Below are positions 5,496 to 5,616 of a stretch of DNA of 5,616 bases, piece by piece. The notes beneath the pieces were generated by a model. It had not been told where the DNA came from, made no database searches, and saw only the letters and a program-made list of their open reading frames with translations. How positions within the stretch are numbered: the first letter of the stretch is position 1; each line of letters begins with the position of its first letter. This DNA comes from Thiohalobacter sp. (GTDB lineage: Bacteria; Pseudomonadota; Gammaproteobacteria; Thiohalobacterales; Thiohalobacteraceae), in assembly GCA_027030825.1 (NCBI GenBank), contig JALVEM010000023.1, positions 1 to 5,616 on the forward strand, written 5' to 3'. Both the position numbers and the translations under genes were made by a program.

Positions 5496-5616
5496 CTATT
5501 TCACCAGCTTGACGAGCTGCCCCGGCAGCGGCTCTCCGGAAGGCCAGTGGTGGTTCAGCAGGCGCAGGATGTCTTCCGCGTGGTCGGAGAGTGCCGAGCG
5601 TCGCGCCAGTTCGGCG
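5496..5616 (-). CDS. C-terminal end of an unrecognised protein (partial)
   Basis: Reading from the right edge on the minus strand, 39 codons end in TAG at 5498-5496. The peptide starts AELARRSALSDHAEDILRLL and ends PLPGQLVKLVK. The frame is open to the edge, codon use is GC-rich as in the neighbours, and the sequence shows an amphipathic helix followed by a Pro/Gly-rich tail. I do not recognise the family. It lies 74 bp upstream of the malic enzyme start on the same strand and could share its transcript. It is too short for the coding call to be certain. Confidence 0.6.
   Translation of the reverse strand, partial: AELARRSALSDHAEDILRLLNHHWPSGEPLPGQLVKLVK

Overview
The window looks like chromosomal DNA of a GC-rich gammaproteobacterium, possibly a Chromatiales/Ectothiorhodospiraceae-like or Pseudomonas-like lineage. 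The reasons are the GC-rich third codon positions, a type IV pilus gene pilM divergent from a PBP1A gene (ponA/mrcA), and a nearby MaeB-like malic enzyme. From memory, the pilM / ponA / malic-enzyme neighbourhood is shared with Pseudomonas; this was not checked. The exact taxon cannot be read from the window.

Layout: (1) 1-375, minus strand: the first 125 codons of pilM, cut by the left edge. (2) 376-573: the divergent control region, with a strong sigma70-type promoter for pilM (TTGACA, 17 bp, TCTAAT) and a perfect 12-bp palindrome just upstream of ponA. (3) 574-2988, plus: ponA, a complete bifunctional class A penicillin-binding protein. (4) 3009-3635, plus: a 208-aa protein starting 20 bp after ponA, with a helical, possibly HTH-like N-terminus and a nucleotidyltransferase-like core in which one usual metal-binding acid is Asn. 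(5) 3636-4155: a 520-bp gene-free stretch between convergent genes, packed with short repeats. (6) 4156-5421, minus: malic enzyme. (7) 5496-5616, minus: the C-terminal 39 codons of an unrecognised gene directly upstream of the malic enzyme.

PilM is a cytoplasmic part of the type IV pilus assembly platform, and PBP1A builds peptidoglycan in the periplasm. The pair share an upstream region but work in different machines. The small nucleotidyltransferase-like gene is probably co-transcribed with ponA. Malic enzyme links the TCA cycle to pyruvate and NAD(P)H and appears functionally unrelated to the cell-envelope genes.

The most unusual part is 3634-4177. Heptameric GAAGCNN arrays in opposite orientation sit at the two ends of the interval; the right one encodes the last residues and the stop codon of the malic enzyme. 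Between them lie a 137-bp palindromic element with nested perfect 11-bp inverted repeats, six strictly alternating copies of ATTCCGG/CCGGAAT, a CAGAATN heptamer triplet, and a second inverted-repeat-bounded segment of about 175 bp. This looks like a nest of non-autonomous repeats rather than a protein-coding system. No CRISPR array, tRNA, rRNA, transposase or defence system was seen.
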